From Spirogloea muscicola (taxonomy: Eukaryota; Streptophyta; Zygnematophyceae; Spirogloeales; Spirogloeaceae), in assembly GCA_009602725.1 (NCBI GenBank), contig WELB01000009.1, positions 1,329,686-1,384,836 of the forward strand: 55,151 nucleotides of DNA. The letters are read 5' to 3'. The notes under the pieces are model-generated. The model saw nothing but the letters and a program-made list of their open reading frames with translations. It was not told the origin of the DNA and did not search any database. Positions within the stretch are counted from its first letter, which is position 1. Each line of letters opens with the position of its first letter. A program made the translations under genes and the position numbers. Positions 11,718 to 22,345 of this stretch are shown one piece after another.

Positions 11718-12365
11718 GGCTCGCCCATTGAGGATAGGGGCTGGACAAGCCAGCCCAAAAAAGAATGAACAGAGAAGGCGCGCGGGGCGCATGAATTGAA
11801 AGGGAGGCCAATTCAAGCCAATACATTGTTCAGGAACAAAGAACGATAAGGGGGCCAGAGGAAGCCAGAGGAAGCGCTAAGAAACCAAAGCACACAAAGA
11901 AAGAAAGCAGCTACAAATTACTCAGTAACCCCTGCTAAGCAGCCGCAAATCAGAGAGGCTAGGGTCCTGGAAGTGGGTCCCCTGGACAGAGCCAGAGGCA
12001 GCAGCGGGCTGGCTTTTGGGCTGGCTTGTCCAGCCCCTATCCTTTCTTCGAGGGCTCTCCCGGCACGAAGGTGCAGCGCACGGGCCATGGACCTCTGCAG
12101 CGAGACGGCCAAGCGCATGCGATACACTTGCGCCAGCGACCCGGCTGCAGGAAAGTCTACCGGTTCACCATGGAAGCGACGGGCGATTGCGTGGCGGGCG
12201 AGCTGGTTAAGTAGCTCAAGCCACCGAGCGCCCAGAGCCCCATGGATGTCAATTGCCAACGGGAAGAACTCGTCTTCCGCCGGATGGTCGGCGTACTTGA
12301 TCTCTTTTGCCCGAGGGTCTGATGGGGATGCCCCACCCTGATGGGCGAAGGCGGGTACCGGCCAG
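11718..12365 (-). mobile_element. 5'-truncated retroelement copy (fragment D) with nested insertion
   Basis: Hairpin end at about 11718-11775, then a dispersed 45-bp repeat (11786-11835), then a minus-strand coding end with stop at 11918, reading leftwards from KYADHPAEDEFFPLAID through GARWLELLNQLARHAIARRF and AQVYRMRLAVSLQRSMARALHLRAG. It is a close sister of fragment B. The coding homology is interrupted at 12007-12050 by an inserted hairpin and stops near 12312. Confidence 0.8.
12007..12050 (+). mobile_element. 44-bp hairpin-only insertion inside fragment D
   Basis: Sister copies at 10.63, 33.33 and 46.24 kb read ...GGCAGCAGCG|AGGGCTC... without interruption; here 44 bases are inserted, containing GGGCTGG...CCAGCCCC and ending CTATCCTTTCTT, with CG present at both edges (a possible 2-bp target duplication). 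Orientation is opposite to the host copy. It appears to be an extremely 5'-truncated retroelement insertion. Confidence 0.8.
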
Positions 12366-12775
12366 AGAAGGTGCTCGCCCATTGAGAAGAGGGGCTGGCA
12401 AAGCCAACCCAAAAAGAATGGACAATGTTCAAAGCCAAAGAAAGAGGTGCTGAAAAAGGACTACACTACAAAGTGCAAGATGGTGCAGAGGGAGATGCAG
12501 ATGGCTGCTCAGTATCCACGTGTGAGCAACAGCAGATCAGAGCCAGAGGAAGAAGTGGCACTCCCAATGGGGGCAAGGGCTGCGAAAAGCCAGCCCAAAA
12601 AGAATTTACAAAGGCTCAGAGGGGCCAAAGAGAGGTGAGCAGCTACAAATGGGCGCGCTCTTTTCCTTTACAAAGGGGCCTGAGGATGCAATGGTAAAAC
12701 AGGGGGAGGGTGGATCACTCAATAAGTACGAGTGAGGAGCCAGGCTAGCGGCGGGTAAAGGTGAAAGGGTGAGGG
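12366..12775 (-). mobile_element. Two further truncated 3' ends (fragments E and F)
   Basis: Hairpin ends at about 12370-12425 and 12565-12612, the second with the variant box CTCCCAATGGGGGCAAGGGC. Fragment E carries a 45-bp stretch (about 12455-12502) that recurs near 33190-33232. Fragment F is followed by CACTCAATAAGTACGAGTGAGGAGCC, shared with the tails near 17080 and 20710. Confidence 0.65.
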
Positions 12776-12782
12776 AACAGCA

Positions 12783-12880
12783 ATCCCAGGCTACACTGGC
12801 CTTGGGGATTAAGGGTGGAGGGGCAGAGCAGCAATAGCGGTCTCAGGGCTACACTGGCCTTGAGATTGAGGATGGAGGGT
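12783..12880. repeat. Two-copy tandem repeat
   Basis: Two imperfect units that share CAGG(G)CTACACTGGCCTTG followed by GATT(A/G)AGG(G/A)TGGAGGG. They lie just left of the gag-protease element. No function is apparent. Confidence 0.6.
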
Positions 12881-13009
12881 AAAGCCAAATAGGCCAAAGC
12901 GGTTGCTCTCAAAGCAATGCCATTCTTTCTGACCGGCATAAGCGAGCGGAGGGGCTAGGACCGAGCAGTTCTGCTCGGTCCGTTCTGTCCCCTTCTCTGA
13001 GCCGATTCT

Positions 13010-13090
13010 CCGCCACCGCCGCCGCCGCTGTCGTCGTCGCTTCTGCCGTCGTCGCTGCCGCTGCCGCTGTCGCTGCCGCCGTCCCCGCTG
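13010..13090. repeat. GCC/GTC trinucleotide-rich tract
   Basis: Imperfect trinucleotide repeat (CCGCCG, GTCGTCGTC, CTGCCG units). Open frames on either strand give low-complexity Ala/Thr or Ser/Asp peptides, which I regard as incidental. Confidence 0.7.
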
Positions 13091-13803
13091 ATACACCAGC
13101 GGGCATCGAGCGCGCGTTGGCCGTGCCAAGAAGGCACGGGTAGGCGTGAAGGACCGGATCTGCCCTTGAGGAGCCTTCTACCGGAGAATCCCGTCCACCG
13201 GTACGTGAACCGGTGCAGTGGCAAGGCATACCTGTTTTGCTCAATCTGACACTCTGAACACTGTCTCAGAGATTGTTGTTCTGCGTTGTTAACTGTGTCG
13301 TCTTCGGAAGTTGCATTGTTCATATCTTTGCCTGTACTAAGCAAAATCCCGAATAGGGTGAGTAGAGATACTGGCACTAAGTCCCGATTACAAGCGGGCA
13401 AACATTGATACGGGTTACCGGCACTGGATACTTTCAGTTACCGGTTGCCGAGACCATTGGTCCCTGTGAACAAGACCCTTCGCGGTCTCTAATTGATACC
13501 GATCCTGGTTCATATTCTACTGTGGATTGCTTGGTGTTACACACACACTCGTTCACAGGACCGAGTAGAACTCTTCGTTGTTTGCGATCTGATTCTTGCC
13601 TCAGAGATTGTCTTGGATAGAGCCTGTGGCATTGATTTGATTTCTACACCGAGGTTGTGTCTTTGTGTGGTTTGGCTGAGACATTCAGGCTGTTCACTAT
13701 AGTGTATGGACTTAAGAAGCGGTCGAATTACTGAGTCTGTAGGTGAACCTTCAGACATTGTTGAGCCGCCATTGACGCATCAGACACTGCTGCTGCGGTT
13801 GAT

Positions 13804-16050
13804 TTGCCTGCAGGAGACTCAGCAGCTATCCCCCGCAGACCACGCCGCGCCATCATGTCAAGCGGAAACCGACCTACATACAGAGGTACGCCAGGTGGCG
13901 ACCCGCTGTCTAAAGTGAAGTTACATTACAATGCAGAGCTCTGTCAACTAAGATTGCTTGGCAGTGTCATCAGTCGAGACGACAAAATGCTGTTACTGGG
14001 GCCATATTTTAGTCATGAGGCAGCAGATGTCTACGAAAGACTTAAAGATGATCTCTTGACTAGGACTACGCCAGTCCCAGATAATGCATCAGCTGTAGAA
14101 TGGGAAAGGGGTCCTCAGTTGCTGGACGATCCGGTCAAGCAAATGTTTAAGGCTTTAGAGGAACAGTTTCCTGTGAACACAAATCTTTATAATCAGGAAC
14201 TGCTCAGGTTTAGCCGGCTCCCAAATGAGTCGACCACTTTGTGCTACTTCCGGTTTGTGAAGCTTATCAAACAGTCAGAAACCCCTATCAGCGAGCAGGA
14301 ACTAGCATCGCAGTTTCTGAGCGTTATTTCTGGCAAAGATCTAAAACAGATTCAGACCTTATTGCTGGTACGTCGTCAGCAATTAGGCAAGAAAGATTAT
14401 TATTTAGAGGATGTGTACAAGGTAATGTTGGAGAAAGAAGCTGATGATTTCGCACTGCACTTTGCAAATGAGCGATTTGCAGGTATTGAAAGTCAGCAGA
14501 CTAAACAAATCAAGGTCGAAGTTAAGCCTGAAGGTATGAGACAGACCACTATAGAGGCATCGTCTTCTCAGAATCCTTCTGTCACACACTGTCTTCACTG
14601 CGGGAAGCGGGGACATGTTAAAGAGAATAATTGCAGGTTGCTTCATCAAACACCTGGAGCTACTTGTTCTTTCTGTAAGAGGACGGGACATCTTGACACG
14701 CAGTGCTGGCAGAAACAATCGGAAAATTTGCCCAACTCCATGAAGGAGAAATATGGTCAAGAAAGGGTTTCTAACCACGTTGCGCAGTCTTCCGGTTCCT
14801 CTCCTTCAAAAATCGATCAGATGGCGAAACAGATTGCTGAATTGACCAAACAAATTGCTGTCATTCAGAAGCAGCAAGAGTATAAGGTAGTTTCGTCTGT
14901 ATTCCCTGACATGAACATGCAGGAGGACGAGGATTTCCGTCCCGGCAGGGATGATCAGCACAATTCGGATGATGAGGATGAATGTGATGCCCATTTTGTT
15001 TCTGTTGTTGCAGCATTGCCTACAGCTACGACCAAGCCAAACAAACCACTGACTTCTGTGGCCATGGTGGACAACACCAGTGCTATTGTTCAAGTGACAA
15101 CAGATTCTGCCACGGCAAAGCCAACCCTGGTAGTCTTGGACACAGGTGCTCAGCCAATCCTTCTTGGCCGTCAGTTTGCTAGGTCGCTGAATGTTAAGAA
15201 GGACATTCTTCGCACCAATGTGAAAGTTAAAACTGCAACGGGTGGCACAGACAGCATTGTTGGCATCACCAAGAAACCCATACAAATCATTCTAAACAGC
15301 GAGAACCCTATGTTGAGAACCACACTTACAGCTTCTTGCATGTTAACCAAAGCTGATAGCTATGACATCCTGTTGGGTACGGAAGTTCTAGTACCGTTAG
15401 GCTTTGGTATTGATTATCATGCTGGACAAGCTTGGTACAGGACTGACAGACAGAAGTCTTGCATGACCAAAGTTCCATTGCCTTTACTTCATGGGCAGCA
15501 GCTTGCTGATGTACCAGCTTTTAGTGCCATTGTCACAGGTGTTTCCCAAGCACAAGGTAAACCAAGACAAGCTGGTACTCTAATTCCATTGACTCGACCT
15601 ACAGAGACAGATTTATGCACAATGCGTTTTGATAAATCCCTGGTGCAGAAGCATGAAGTCGTGCAACTTTGTGCGCCAATTTCACCAAAGAAGGGCATGG
15701 AATCTACCATGTCGATGGCTGATCAAGTGAAGTCGTTGAAGCCAAAGCTTGGCTCGGGTATGTTACTCACCATTGCTAAATCTGCTTCGGAGCTGCAGTA
15801 TATTCGACAGGCATCCCTTGCTCCGTTATCACGTCAAGGTGTAGACGCGGTGAATCATGGCAAACCAGCTCGAAAGTCTATCCCAAAGGTACGGAATCGG
15901 TCACAAGGACCAGGATCACGATTACATTATCTAACACCAGCGCTCACCGGCATACCTACAGATGACTGGTTTTGCAGAACTTGTCTGGGTTCATACCCAA
16001 CTCCTTCTCCTATGCCAGGACTCGCAGTTGGGGGGGGGGGGATAAAGTGA
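13804..16050 (+). CDS. Gag-protease ORF of an LTR-type retroelement (no polymerase)
   Basis: A 748-codon ORF; the second in-frame ATG at 13855 may be the real start. The first part has a gag-like capsid region, then two retroviral-type zinc knuckles: Cys263-x2-Cys266-x4-His271-x5-Cys277 and a canonical CX2CX4HX4C at 288-301. A coiled-coil-like Lys/Gln/Ile segment and an acidic stretch follow, then an aspartic-protease core with LDTGA at 445-449 and a downstream YDILLG at 520-525. The ORF ends in a run of 12 G at 16030-16041; one base more or less there would let the frame continue (GGDKVILPFQVLVNT...). No reverse transcriptase, integrase or LTR pair is visible nearby, so this is a partial element or a domesticated gag-pro gene. 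Base composition is lower in GC than the flanking non-LTR elements and the ORF is strikingly intact for a relic. Confidence 0.8.
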   Translation: MPAGDSAAIPRRPRRAIMSSGNRPTYRGTPGGDPLSKVKLHYNAELCQLRLLGSVISRDDKMLLLGPYFSHEAADVYERLKDDLLTRTTPVPDNASAVEWERGPQLLDDPVKQMFKALEEQFPVNTNLYNQELLRFSRLPNESTTLCYFRFVKLIKQSETPISEQELASQFLSVISGKDLKQIQTLLLVRRQQLGKKDYYLEDVYKVMLEKEADDFALHFANERFAGIESQQTKQIKVEVKPEGMRQTTIEASSSQNPSVTHCLHCGKRGHVKENNCRLLHQTPGATCSFCKRTGHLDTQCWQKQSENLPNSMKEKYGQERVSNHVAQSSGSSPSKIDQMAKQIAELTKQIAVIQKQQEYKVVSSVFPDMNMQEDEDFRPGRDDQHNSDDEDECDAHFVSVVAALPTATTKPNKPLTSVAMVDNTSAIVQVTTDSATAKPTLVVLDTGAQPILLGRQFARSLNVKKDILRTNVKVKTATGGTDSIVGITKKPIQIILNSENPMLRTTLTASCMLTKADSYDILLGTEVLVPLGFGIDYHAGQAWYRTDRQKSCMTKVPLPLLHGQQLADVPAFSAIVTGVSQAQGKPRQAGTLIPLTRPTETDLCTMRFDKSLVQKHEVVQLCAPISPKKGMESTMSMADQVKSLKPKLGSGMLLTIAKSASELQYIRQASLAPLSRQGVDAVNHGKPARKSIPKVRNRSQGPGSRLHYLTPALTGIPTDDWFCRTCLGSYPTPSPMPGLAVGGGGIK

Positions 16051-16254
16051 TTCTTCCTTTCCAAGTTCTGGTAAACACACCACGTCATCTGTTGGTTACT
16101 TGTGATGCAGTGCAATGGTTATGCAGCTCTATAATTTCTTGTTTTTCGCTTTCAGATACTTTCATTTCTCGCTTTTCGTTTTCTTTCATAATGCGGACGT
16201 TGCTCAACCACGTGGATTTTGTCGTGTCACCTGAATTCTTTACAAGTCTGCCCT

Positions 16255-16700
16255 ATCGACATTCCCTGGCAATCGACACTGTATGGCACGACAGGGCCTT
16301 CACCAGTCGCTGGCTGGACCTCCTGCAGCGACTTGCCTGGCGGGCCATCGATCATCGACAGGGTCCGCAAGGGAGCTGCCCGGCTTAATCGCTGCCGGGT
16401 CGCTTGCCCAGGTCTTCGGTATGCGGCTGTCAGTCTCTTTACAACGTTCCCTGGGTCACGCCGTCCACTTGCGAGCAGGCCACGCTATGGCTGCTGCATC
16501 TGGGTCTAGGCGGGGTGCCTCTTTCCCAGCTGCGAGTTACTCAGACTAGCTGCTGCTCGTGGTTACTGAGCTTCTATCTGTAGTGGTCTCGTATCTAGCT
16601 GTGTGGTCTCAGGCGCCTTCCGGCTCTTTGGAGCTTGTCCATTCTTTTTGGGCTGGCTTTGTCAGCCCCTCTTCTCATGGGCGAGCACTTCTTTCCCTAA
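16255..16700 (+). mobile_element. 5'-truncated retroelement copy (plus strand)
   Basis: Plus-strand remnant of the endonuclease C-terminus: WHDRAFTSRWLDLLQRLAWRAID, then after a frameshift AAGSLAQVFGMRLSVSLQRSL and AGHAMAAASGSRRGASFPAASYSD, with a degenerate terminus, then 3' UTR and a hairpin end at about 16640-16690 (TTTTTGGGCTGGC, GTCAGCCCC, CATGGGCGAGC). Its closest relative in the window is the C-terminus of copy 1. Confidence 0.75.
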
Positions 16701-16719
16701 CCTTCTATGGTAGAGCACT

Positions 16720-17190
16720 TTCTGCTAGGGAGGGCTGGAAAGAAGGCGCGGCCAGATTGACTGGTGGCTGTGAGAGGCCAGCCCAAAGGAATTGACAAGG
16801 TCCGAAGGTGCAGAAAGCAAGGTGCTCAGTGCCAAGTCGGCAGCAAGGAAAGAAAAGAAAGGGAACTCTCACTGACTCTCTCTCAGTAACCTCTAGTCAG
16901 GAGATGCAAATCAGAATAGCTAGCAGGAAGAAGAAGAAGAAGTGGCACTCCCAATGGGGGCAAGGGCTGCGAAAAGCCAGCCCAAAAAGAATTCACAAAG
17001 GTTCAGAGGGGCCTAAGAGCGGTGAGCAGCTACAAAGGGGCCTGAGGATGCTATGGTAAACCAGGGGGAGGATGGATCACTCAGTAAGTACGAGTGAGGA
17101 GCCTCAGATCCGACAGACTAGCTGCCTGGAAGCTATCACCCTGACGAAAGCCAGAGCCCGCAGCGAGAGCACGGCCAGCTCGNGAAAGCT
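16720..17190 (-). mobile_element. Two truncated 3' ends (minus strand)
   Basis: A decayed hairpin at about 16755-16795 and a better one at about 16940-17000 (CTCCCAATGGGGGCAAGGGC box, AAGCCAGCCC). The latter is followed by a tail CGAGTGAGGAGCCTCAGATC...GACAGACTAGCTGCC...CCTGACGAAAGC that recurs at 20715-20800. A single N lies at 17183. Confidence 0.65.
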
Positions 17191-17470
17191 TTGCTCCTGG
17201 CAAGTGTTCCAGAAGTCACATAAGGTCACCATCAAAAAGCATGACATAAGGTGCAGAATGCTCTTAGCATGTACAAAGAGCAGGAGCTGCATGCGTGCTC
17301 TGCTGCTGACTTGCTAGCAGCAACTTGCAAATCTATTCTGTGTCATGCAGTGGTTCTGACACACACTGTAAAGGGTGACAAACAGCAAGACCTTGGAGTC
17401 TGTCCTAGACAGCACCTCCTTCTTAGATGTCAACAACAATTTGACTAGAGGCCCAGAGGTGGCTCGTGAC

Positions 17471-19491
17471 TTAATCAAATGGCAAATTTAACAAGAACAA
17501 GCTCATGTCAAAGTCTGAACAATATGGCAATCTCAATGGACGGAGTTCATGGGGCAAGGCCCTGACCTCTGTGCTAAAGCTAGCAGTGGATGCAGTTGGC
17601 CATGTATAATGAATATTGTCTGCTGCGCCCTCTTTAACATCCTCTTCTCTACTGACACTGATGGGTGTCGTTTGAGATTTAGTTGGAGGCGAGGCATCTC
17701 GGCCCTGCTGATTACAAGCCATATAGGATTCCAGGTACAACCTTTTAGATTCAGGTAATTTCGGGTGTAAGTCCACACATAGCTCCTGCACTTTCATTGA
17801 TCAGTCAAGTCTCTATATGTTTACTTCATGAGATCGAGGCCTTGGTGTTTCAGCAAGCGCTGTAATGCACATCTGGCGCCCGCAGCTACGGATTGTCAGC
17901 TATTCACTCATTAGTAGGAATGGTGCTGGAGAGAAAAGTGCAGTGCAAAGCATGCTGAGACAACGAGACAATGTGACAATGAGACGACAATTGAAAAACT
18001 TGCAGTGCTCTTCAGCTCGGATGTGGAGTACATGGCTTACCAAGTCCAGGTACTGACATTCAGGCATCACTTCATCTTGCCGGCAGATTCCAGCACACGC
18101 TTCTGAGTAGGCTCGCTGTGAGACTGCATGCAACGGTCTGCTCTTCCACTTTCCATCTGGTCCCCTTTTGCCTGATACTTGATCTTCGCCCTGTGCTTTG
18201 GCCAGGTGCTTCGAAGGCGTTGAAATCGACCCAAGCGCGCGGTCATGAGTAGACCTTGCCTGCCACTTGTCCAGGGAAGGCTGGGCTTTCTTTGCACATA
18301 ATTTGTACAGGATGACGTCAGCCTGTGATTCATCCACATGGCCCCACCCAGTAAGTAAGCTTCTGACTGTAGACAATTTATTCATGTAGCACTAGCAGTG
18401 ATAGTAGTCAAAGCACAGTGCTCACTGGCTCCACAACGCAAAATTGTCATTCTGGAGCCTCATTTTTTAACACAATTGAGGTAAAGAAGTACCAATCGAA
18501 CTATATTTTCATGGGCATGAGGGCTCTGTATGGAGAAGGATAGCCAGTGGCAAAAGAAGAATGCAAGCAGAGGAGTGATGCATCTGTGCACTGCAACCAA
18601 GACATGAGCTCCTGCTCTGCACATAATTTCAGCAAGAGGGTCAAGCATGGGATGGGAAGGTACATACACCATGTGATGCTGACTGCCTTCCCTGCATGTC
18701 TTTGCTCGTCAACTCATACTCATACATTGTCCAATCATACGCCGTCCATGCATGCATCGAGTGATCACTCTGGGCAACCCCTTCCAACAAGTACTTGTAG
18801 GTTCTTCTTGTGCCTGTCATACCAGCAGACTGCACCTTAGCTGGTGTTCCTCCCGTGTTCTTCCAGCGGCCACCTCCTGCAGAGCGATCTGAGTCATTTG
18901 CTCGCCCGCTGCTGTTGTGCCACTTTGAGGTTGGAGAAGGGCTGAAGTAGTAAAAGGGATGATCCCCTCGACAGTCTTTGGCTGCGCATTCCACAGCCAG
19001 ATGTTTTGCTTGAGCTTGAGGGTGGAAACAGGGACACTGGATTACTGCTCACATTGAATAGCAGTGAAATCATAGAAATTGTGGGTGAGTCGGGGACAAC
19101 GGGCCTGGGATAGGGAGTAGCAGTTTGTTACATAGGTACTGCCTTGGCACAAGCAAATGGTGTAGCAGAAAGAGCAATGCCAAGGACTGCACGCTGGCAC
19201 GCAGTTGTGAATTGCAAGTGTAGCTATGCAATTAGTAAGAGACAGCATCTGTAGTCATGTGTCAACACGACCTGGCAGCAGCCAAGGGGGGCACTTGTAG
19301 ACATTCTTAAACGGAATGAGCAGCGAAAGCACGGATCCTGTGTGGTGAATGCTTGGGCTATCAGCCAGGTACTCAAGCAGCTGTGCATCGCTGAATACAA
19401 GCTGAAGGCCTGGGACGCGTTGGCCTTGAAAGAGTGGGTGGGATGATTGCAGCTCTTTGCAGATTTGGCAAACATCCGCCTGGTCGGTCAT
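17471..19491 (-). CDS. NAC-domain transcription factor 1 (divergent), 4 exons
   Basis: Plant-type NAC transcription factor. Four exons on the minus strand with matching phases: 19272-19491, 18668-18981, 18041-18322, 17471-17785, giving 376 residues. Introns are GT-AG (donors gtcgtg, gtatgt, gtaagc). NAC subdomains are recognisable though divergent: A near residues 27-44 (VPGLQLVFSDAQLLEYL), B/C boundary KNVYKCPPWLLPAKD, C with FYYFSP, RSAGGGRWKNTGG, D with RTYKYLLEG, then YDWTMYEYEL, and E ADVILYKLCAKK. The C-terminus ends in an acidic-hydrophobic SDFDMSLFLLNLPFD, a plausible activation segment. An N-terminal extension with VCQIC precedes subdomain A and resembles that of the NAC gene at 28.9 kb. 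DNA binding would be in the nucleus. Divergence is high, but the order of WKxTG, MxEYEL and the intron phases support the call. Confidence 0.82.
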
Positions 19492-20300
19492 CGCCGACTC
19501 TCTTTGACCACACCTGAAAAAGACGTGATGCAGAAGGGATACACACTCAGGGCTGGTATGTTTGGAGAGTTGGAGTCATACTCCTAGCTAGACCACTTCC
19601 CACTACTCTCCAGAGATATACTCGTATGATGTGCTGCCACATAGTAACGACAACATGTAGAGCCACATCAATCGATTGTTGATTGCAAGACAGAGAAGGT
19701 TAGATGTGCGATCGTAAGGCCAGCCCTCAAGTACATTTCTTGGATAAAGGAGTGCTTGCAGGCCAGCCCAGTAGCATTGTTCTAAGTGCGAGCTGGACGG
19801 CTTGAGCGACTGTCCAGGAGCAAGGTCAGACCTGAATCGAGCTGAAGGAGCCAGGTCGGGGCTGCGGAGCGCCGTGCCAAAGCCTGACGCCACAAGGTCG
19901 TGAGCCTCGGAGCCTCCTCTCGAACCGGCCGCAGCCTCAGCACTGACCGAGGCTGCGGAAAGCCGGACTCCCACCTTCGCCGCAGGCGGTCCGCCGCAGT
20001 GCCGCCAGGCCTCACTGGCTCCGGCGGCGGCAATGGCGGCGGCGGTGTCGGGCCAGGCGCCGGACTGTGGGCAGTGAAGGCCAGTCAGTGTGGGGCTCCC
20101 AGCCGGGCTCTCTTCCGTCGAGCTGGCGCGGGGGCGGCCTCGCGGCGCTGGCAACGGCGGCCGCGCAAGAGGCGGAGGGACGGAGTGCGGGGGCCTTGGT
20201 GGGGACCTCGGGCTGTGCTGCGGAGTCAAACGCACCTCGGGGGGCTGCTGGGAAGCAGAGAAGGCGCGCGCGGTGCGCATGGACTGACAGGGAGGCCAAT
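19492..20300 (-). promoter_or_regulatory. GC-rich 5' flank of NAC gene 1
   Basis: From about 19790 to 20300 the sequence is GC- and CpG-rich, upstream of the NAC 1 start on the minus strand. Other genes here (clathrin adaptor, WRKY, cyclophilin) also have GC-rich 5' ends, so this is a candidate promoter or 5' leader. The long open frames it contains on both strands are low-complexity and not supported. Confidence 0.4.
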
Positions 20301-20319
20301 CCCAAAGAACTGCTGACAG

Positions 20320-21185
20320 TCAGTTGCAGCCAATGCAAGGCGATGGCCGTGAGAGGCCCGCTCGAAAGGTGGGCAGCCGCGAGGGTGCTCTTCGTCTATT
20401 TCTTCCTCGTCTGGGCGCGCGGGGGCTCGGGGCCGCGACGCCCTGGCGGGGCCTGTCCGCCAGGGCCGCCTCAAAGGCTCGTGGAAGGGGGGCGTCACTG
20501 CGCTCTCTCCCGCTCCGGTGGAACACGTTGGCTGGTGCTTCGCCTGACGGCGCTGGCGACTCCAGATTCTGCGACAACCGTCGCAGACAGCGGACCAGGC
20601 CTTCTGTCCAGGAACGAGAGAACTGACTCTCCCAATGGGGGCAAGGGCTGTGAAAAGCCAGCCCGAAAAGAATTGACAGAGGTTTCAAGGGGCCAAGGAG
20701 GATGGACCACTCAGTAGCTACGAGTGAGGAGCCTCAAATCCGACAGACTAGCTGCCACAGAACTATCCCCCTGACGAAAGCTAGAGGCTGCAGCGAGAGC
20801 ACGGCCAGCATGCAGATGCCCGCATCTCTGACCTGCGGCTGCTTAGCAGGGGTTACTGAGTGCTTCGTAGCACTCCGGCTCCTTCAGACATTGTCCATAC
20901 CATTGGGCTGGCCTCTCCCAGCCACCAGTTATTTGGCTGCGCTTGCTGTTTGCAGCTGCTTAGTTTCTTTCTTGGTGCTTCCCCTGGCCCCTTGTCGTCC
21001 TTCGTTATTCTATTTTGTGCTGGCTTTCTCCAGCCCCTATTCTCAATGGGCGAGCCCTTCTTCTGAGGCTGCTCCATAGAGAAGGGCTCGCCCATTGAGG
21101 ATAGGGGCTGGGATCAGCCAACCCCAAAAAGAAAGAACGAAGTACAAAAAGGGGCCAGGGGAAGCACTAACAAATTAAAGCACAA
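20320..21185. mobile_element. Retroelement tails in both orientations
   Basis: Minus-strand tail with hairpin at about 20625-20680 and the GACAGACTAGCTGCC segment to 20815; plus-strand tail from about 20816 with SDLRLLSRGY-like codons (TGCGGCTGCTTAGCAGGGGT at about 20836-20855) and a hairpin end at about 21012-21062; immediately after it a minus-strand hairpin end at about 21078-21135. The last two form a near-palindromic junction of two CCCATTGAGG-type boxes. Confidence 0.7.
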
Positions 21186-21289
21186 TCAGTCAAAGCCCCT
21201 CGTCACCCACCTATGCGTCACCTACGCCAGCACAACAGGCCCATACTCGCTCATGTCAGGAATGGCTGAGGCACTGGCCCATCAGACCT

Positions 21290-22345
21290 CGCAGACCCGA
21301 TACTCGGAAACTACTTCCTACAACCTGCGGCTGCTCAACAGAGGATAGTGAGCACCCAGTGGCCTCTTGAGTTGGTGTGTGCTTTTGTGCTCTTCAGGCC
21401 CCTTCACACCTTGTTCATTCTCTTTCTGGGCTGGCCATTCACAGCCATCGCCGACTGATGGCGAGTCTTTCTTGCACAGCCATCGCCTTGCTTGGAGCCG
21501 TTAGCTTTGTCAACTGAGCGTCGAGTGAGCCAAGTGTTTGCTCGATCTTAGTCAACACAAATTGACGTGGTATTTTGGGAAAATAGCGGGTCAGGTTGGG
21601 CGACCATCCGACTCAGCCTAGTAGGCCGCGGAAGCCTAACTGTAGAAGGGAGGCCCCAGCTTCGTAGCTGCTTTGTTTCTCTTTGTACTTGTCGTTCTTA
21701 GCACTTCCCCTGGCCCCCTTCTCGTACTTAACTTTTTGGGCTGGCTTTCCCAGCCCCATCCTCAGCGGGCGAGCCCTTTCTCCCAGCACGTCGGTCTATT
21801 CTGGGGCGATCACGCTGCTTTGTGCGCTCTGACATGGCTGCCACCCACCAAGGGTGCAATATTGTGTGCGGCCAGGCGGAGCCTGTGCTAGTCCGGCTCT
21901 GTGTGCGGCCAGGTGGAGCCTGTGCTGTCTATGTGACAGTGTGCCTGATCTCTATGTGAGGTGGATCTGTGTGAGAGCGGAGCCTCAACTATCTGTGTGA
22001 CAATGTGACCGATTTCTGTATGATGTCGGACTCCTGTGTGCCGTCATGGATCATTTGCGTCTGACCCGCTGAGACGAGGGCGGTCTGCTGGTCCTTCAAA
22101 CAATGGGAAACGTCAAGTGGAGGACTCTGAGTGGAGGCGAGCGGATACTGTAGGAGCGGACACTGTTAACAACAACAAACAAGAGAATAAGCAGGAGCAG
22201 CCGAGCAAAAGAGTTTTTCAAATACATCCTGCGGCCATGACCACGGTCCTTATGTAGGCTCCTTCCGGCTCCTCCTGGCCTTGCCCATCCTTTTGGGCTG
22301 ATCTTTTCCAGCCCCTATCCTCTGGGGGTGAGCACTTCTCCTTAT
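21290..22345 (+). mobile_element. Three plus-strand truncated 3' ends
   Basis: Hairpin ends at about 21418-21475 (decayed, CACAGCC variant), 21730-21780 (GGGCTGGCTTTCCCAGCCCC, GCGGGCGAGCCC) and 22285-22340 (GGGCTGATCTTTTCCAGCCCC, GGGGGTGAGC). The first two are preceded by parts of the usual 3' UTR, including CACTTCCCCTGGCCCCCTTC. Confidence 0.65.
21864..21926. repeat. 37-bp-period direct repeat
   Basis: GTGTGCGGCCAGGCGGAGCC followed by TGTGCT occurs at 21864 and again, with one change, at 21901. Weaker echoes of GTGTGA...GGAGCC continue to about 22000. Confidence 0.7.

Noticed and set aside
6490-12612. CRISPR-like array, because short palindromic repeats recur
   Set aside because: Repeats are irregularly spaced, imperfect, occur on both strands across the window, and follow retroelement coding ends in a eukaryotic genome.
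12809-13401. Minus-strand Ala/Thr-rich and Arg-rich frames
   Set aside because: Produced by a trinucleotide repeat tract; no homology and no start context.
13100-13803. 5' LTR and primer-binding site of the gag-protease element
   Set aside because: I looked for a sequence repeated downstream of 16050 and for a tRNA-complementary site and found neither convincingly.
15960-16010. PHD-finger-like end of the gag-protease ORF (DDWFCRTCLG)
   Set aside because: Only one CxxC with a Trp is present; the rest of a Cys4-His-Cys3 PHD finger cannot be found.
19603-20338. Long overlapping open frames on both strands in a GC-rich region
   Set aside because: Low-complexity Pro/Ala/Arg sequence open on several frames at once, as expected from GC richness; no conserved motif or splice pattern.
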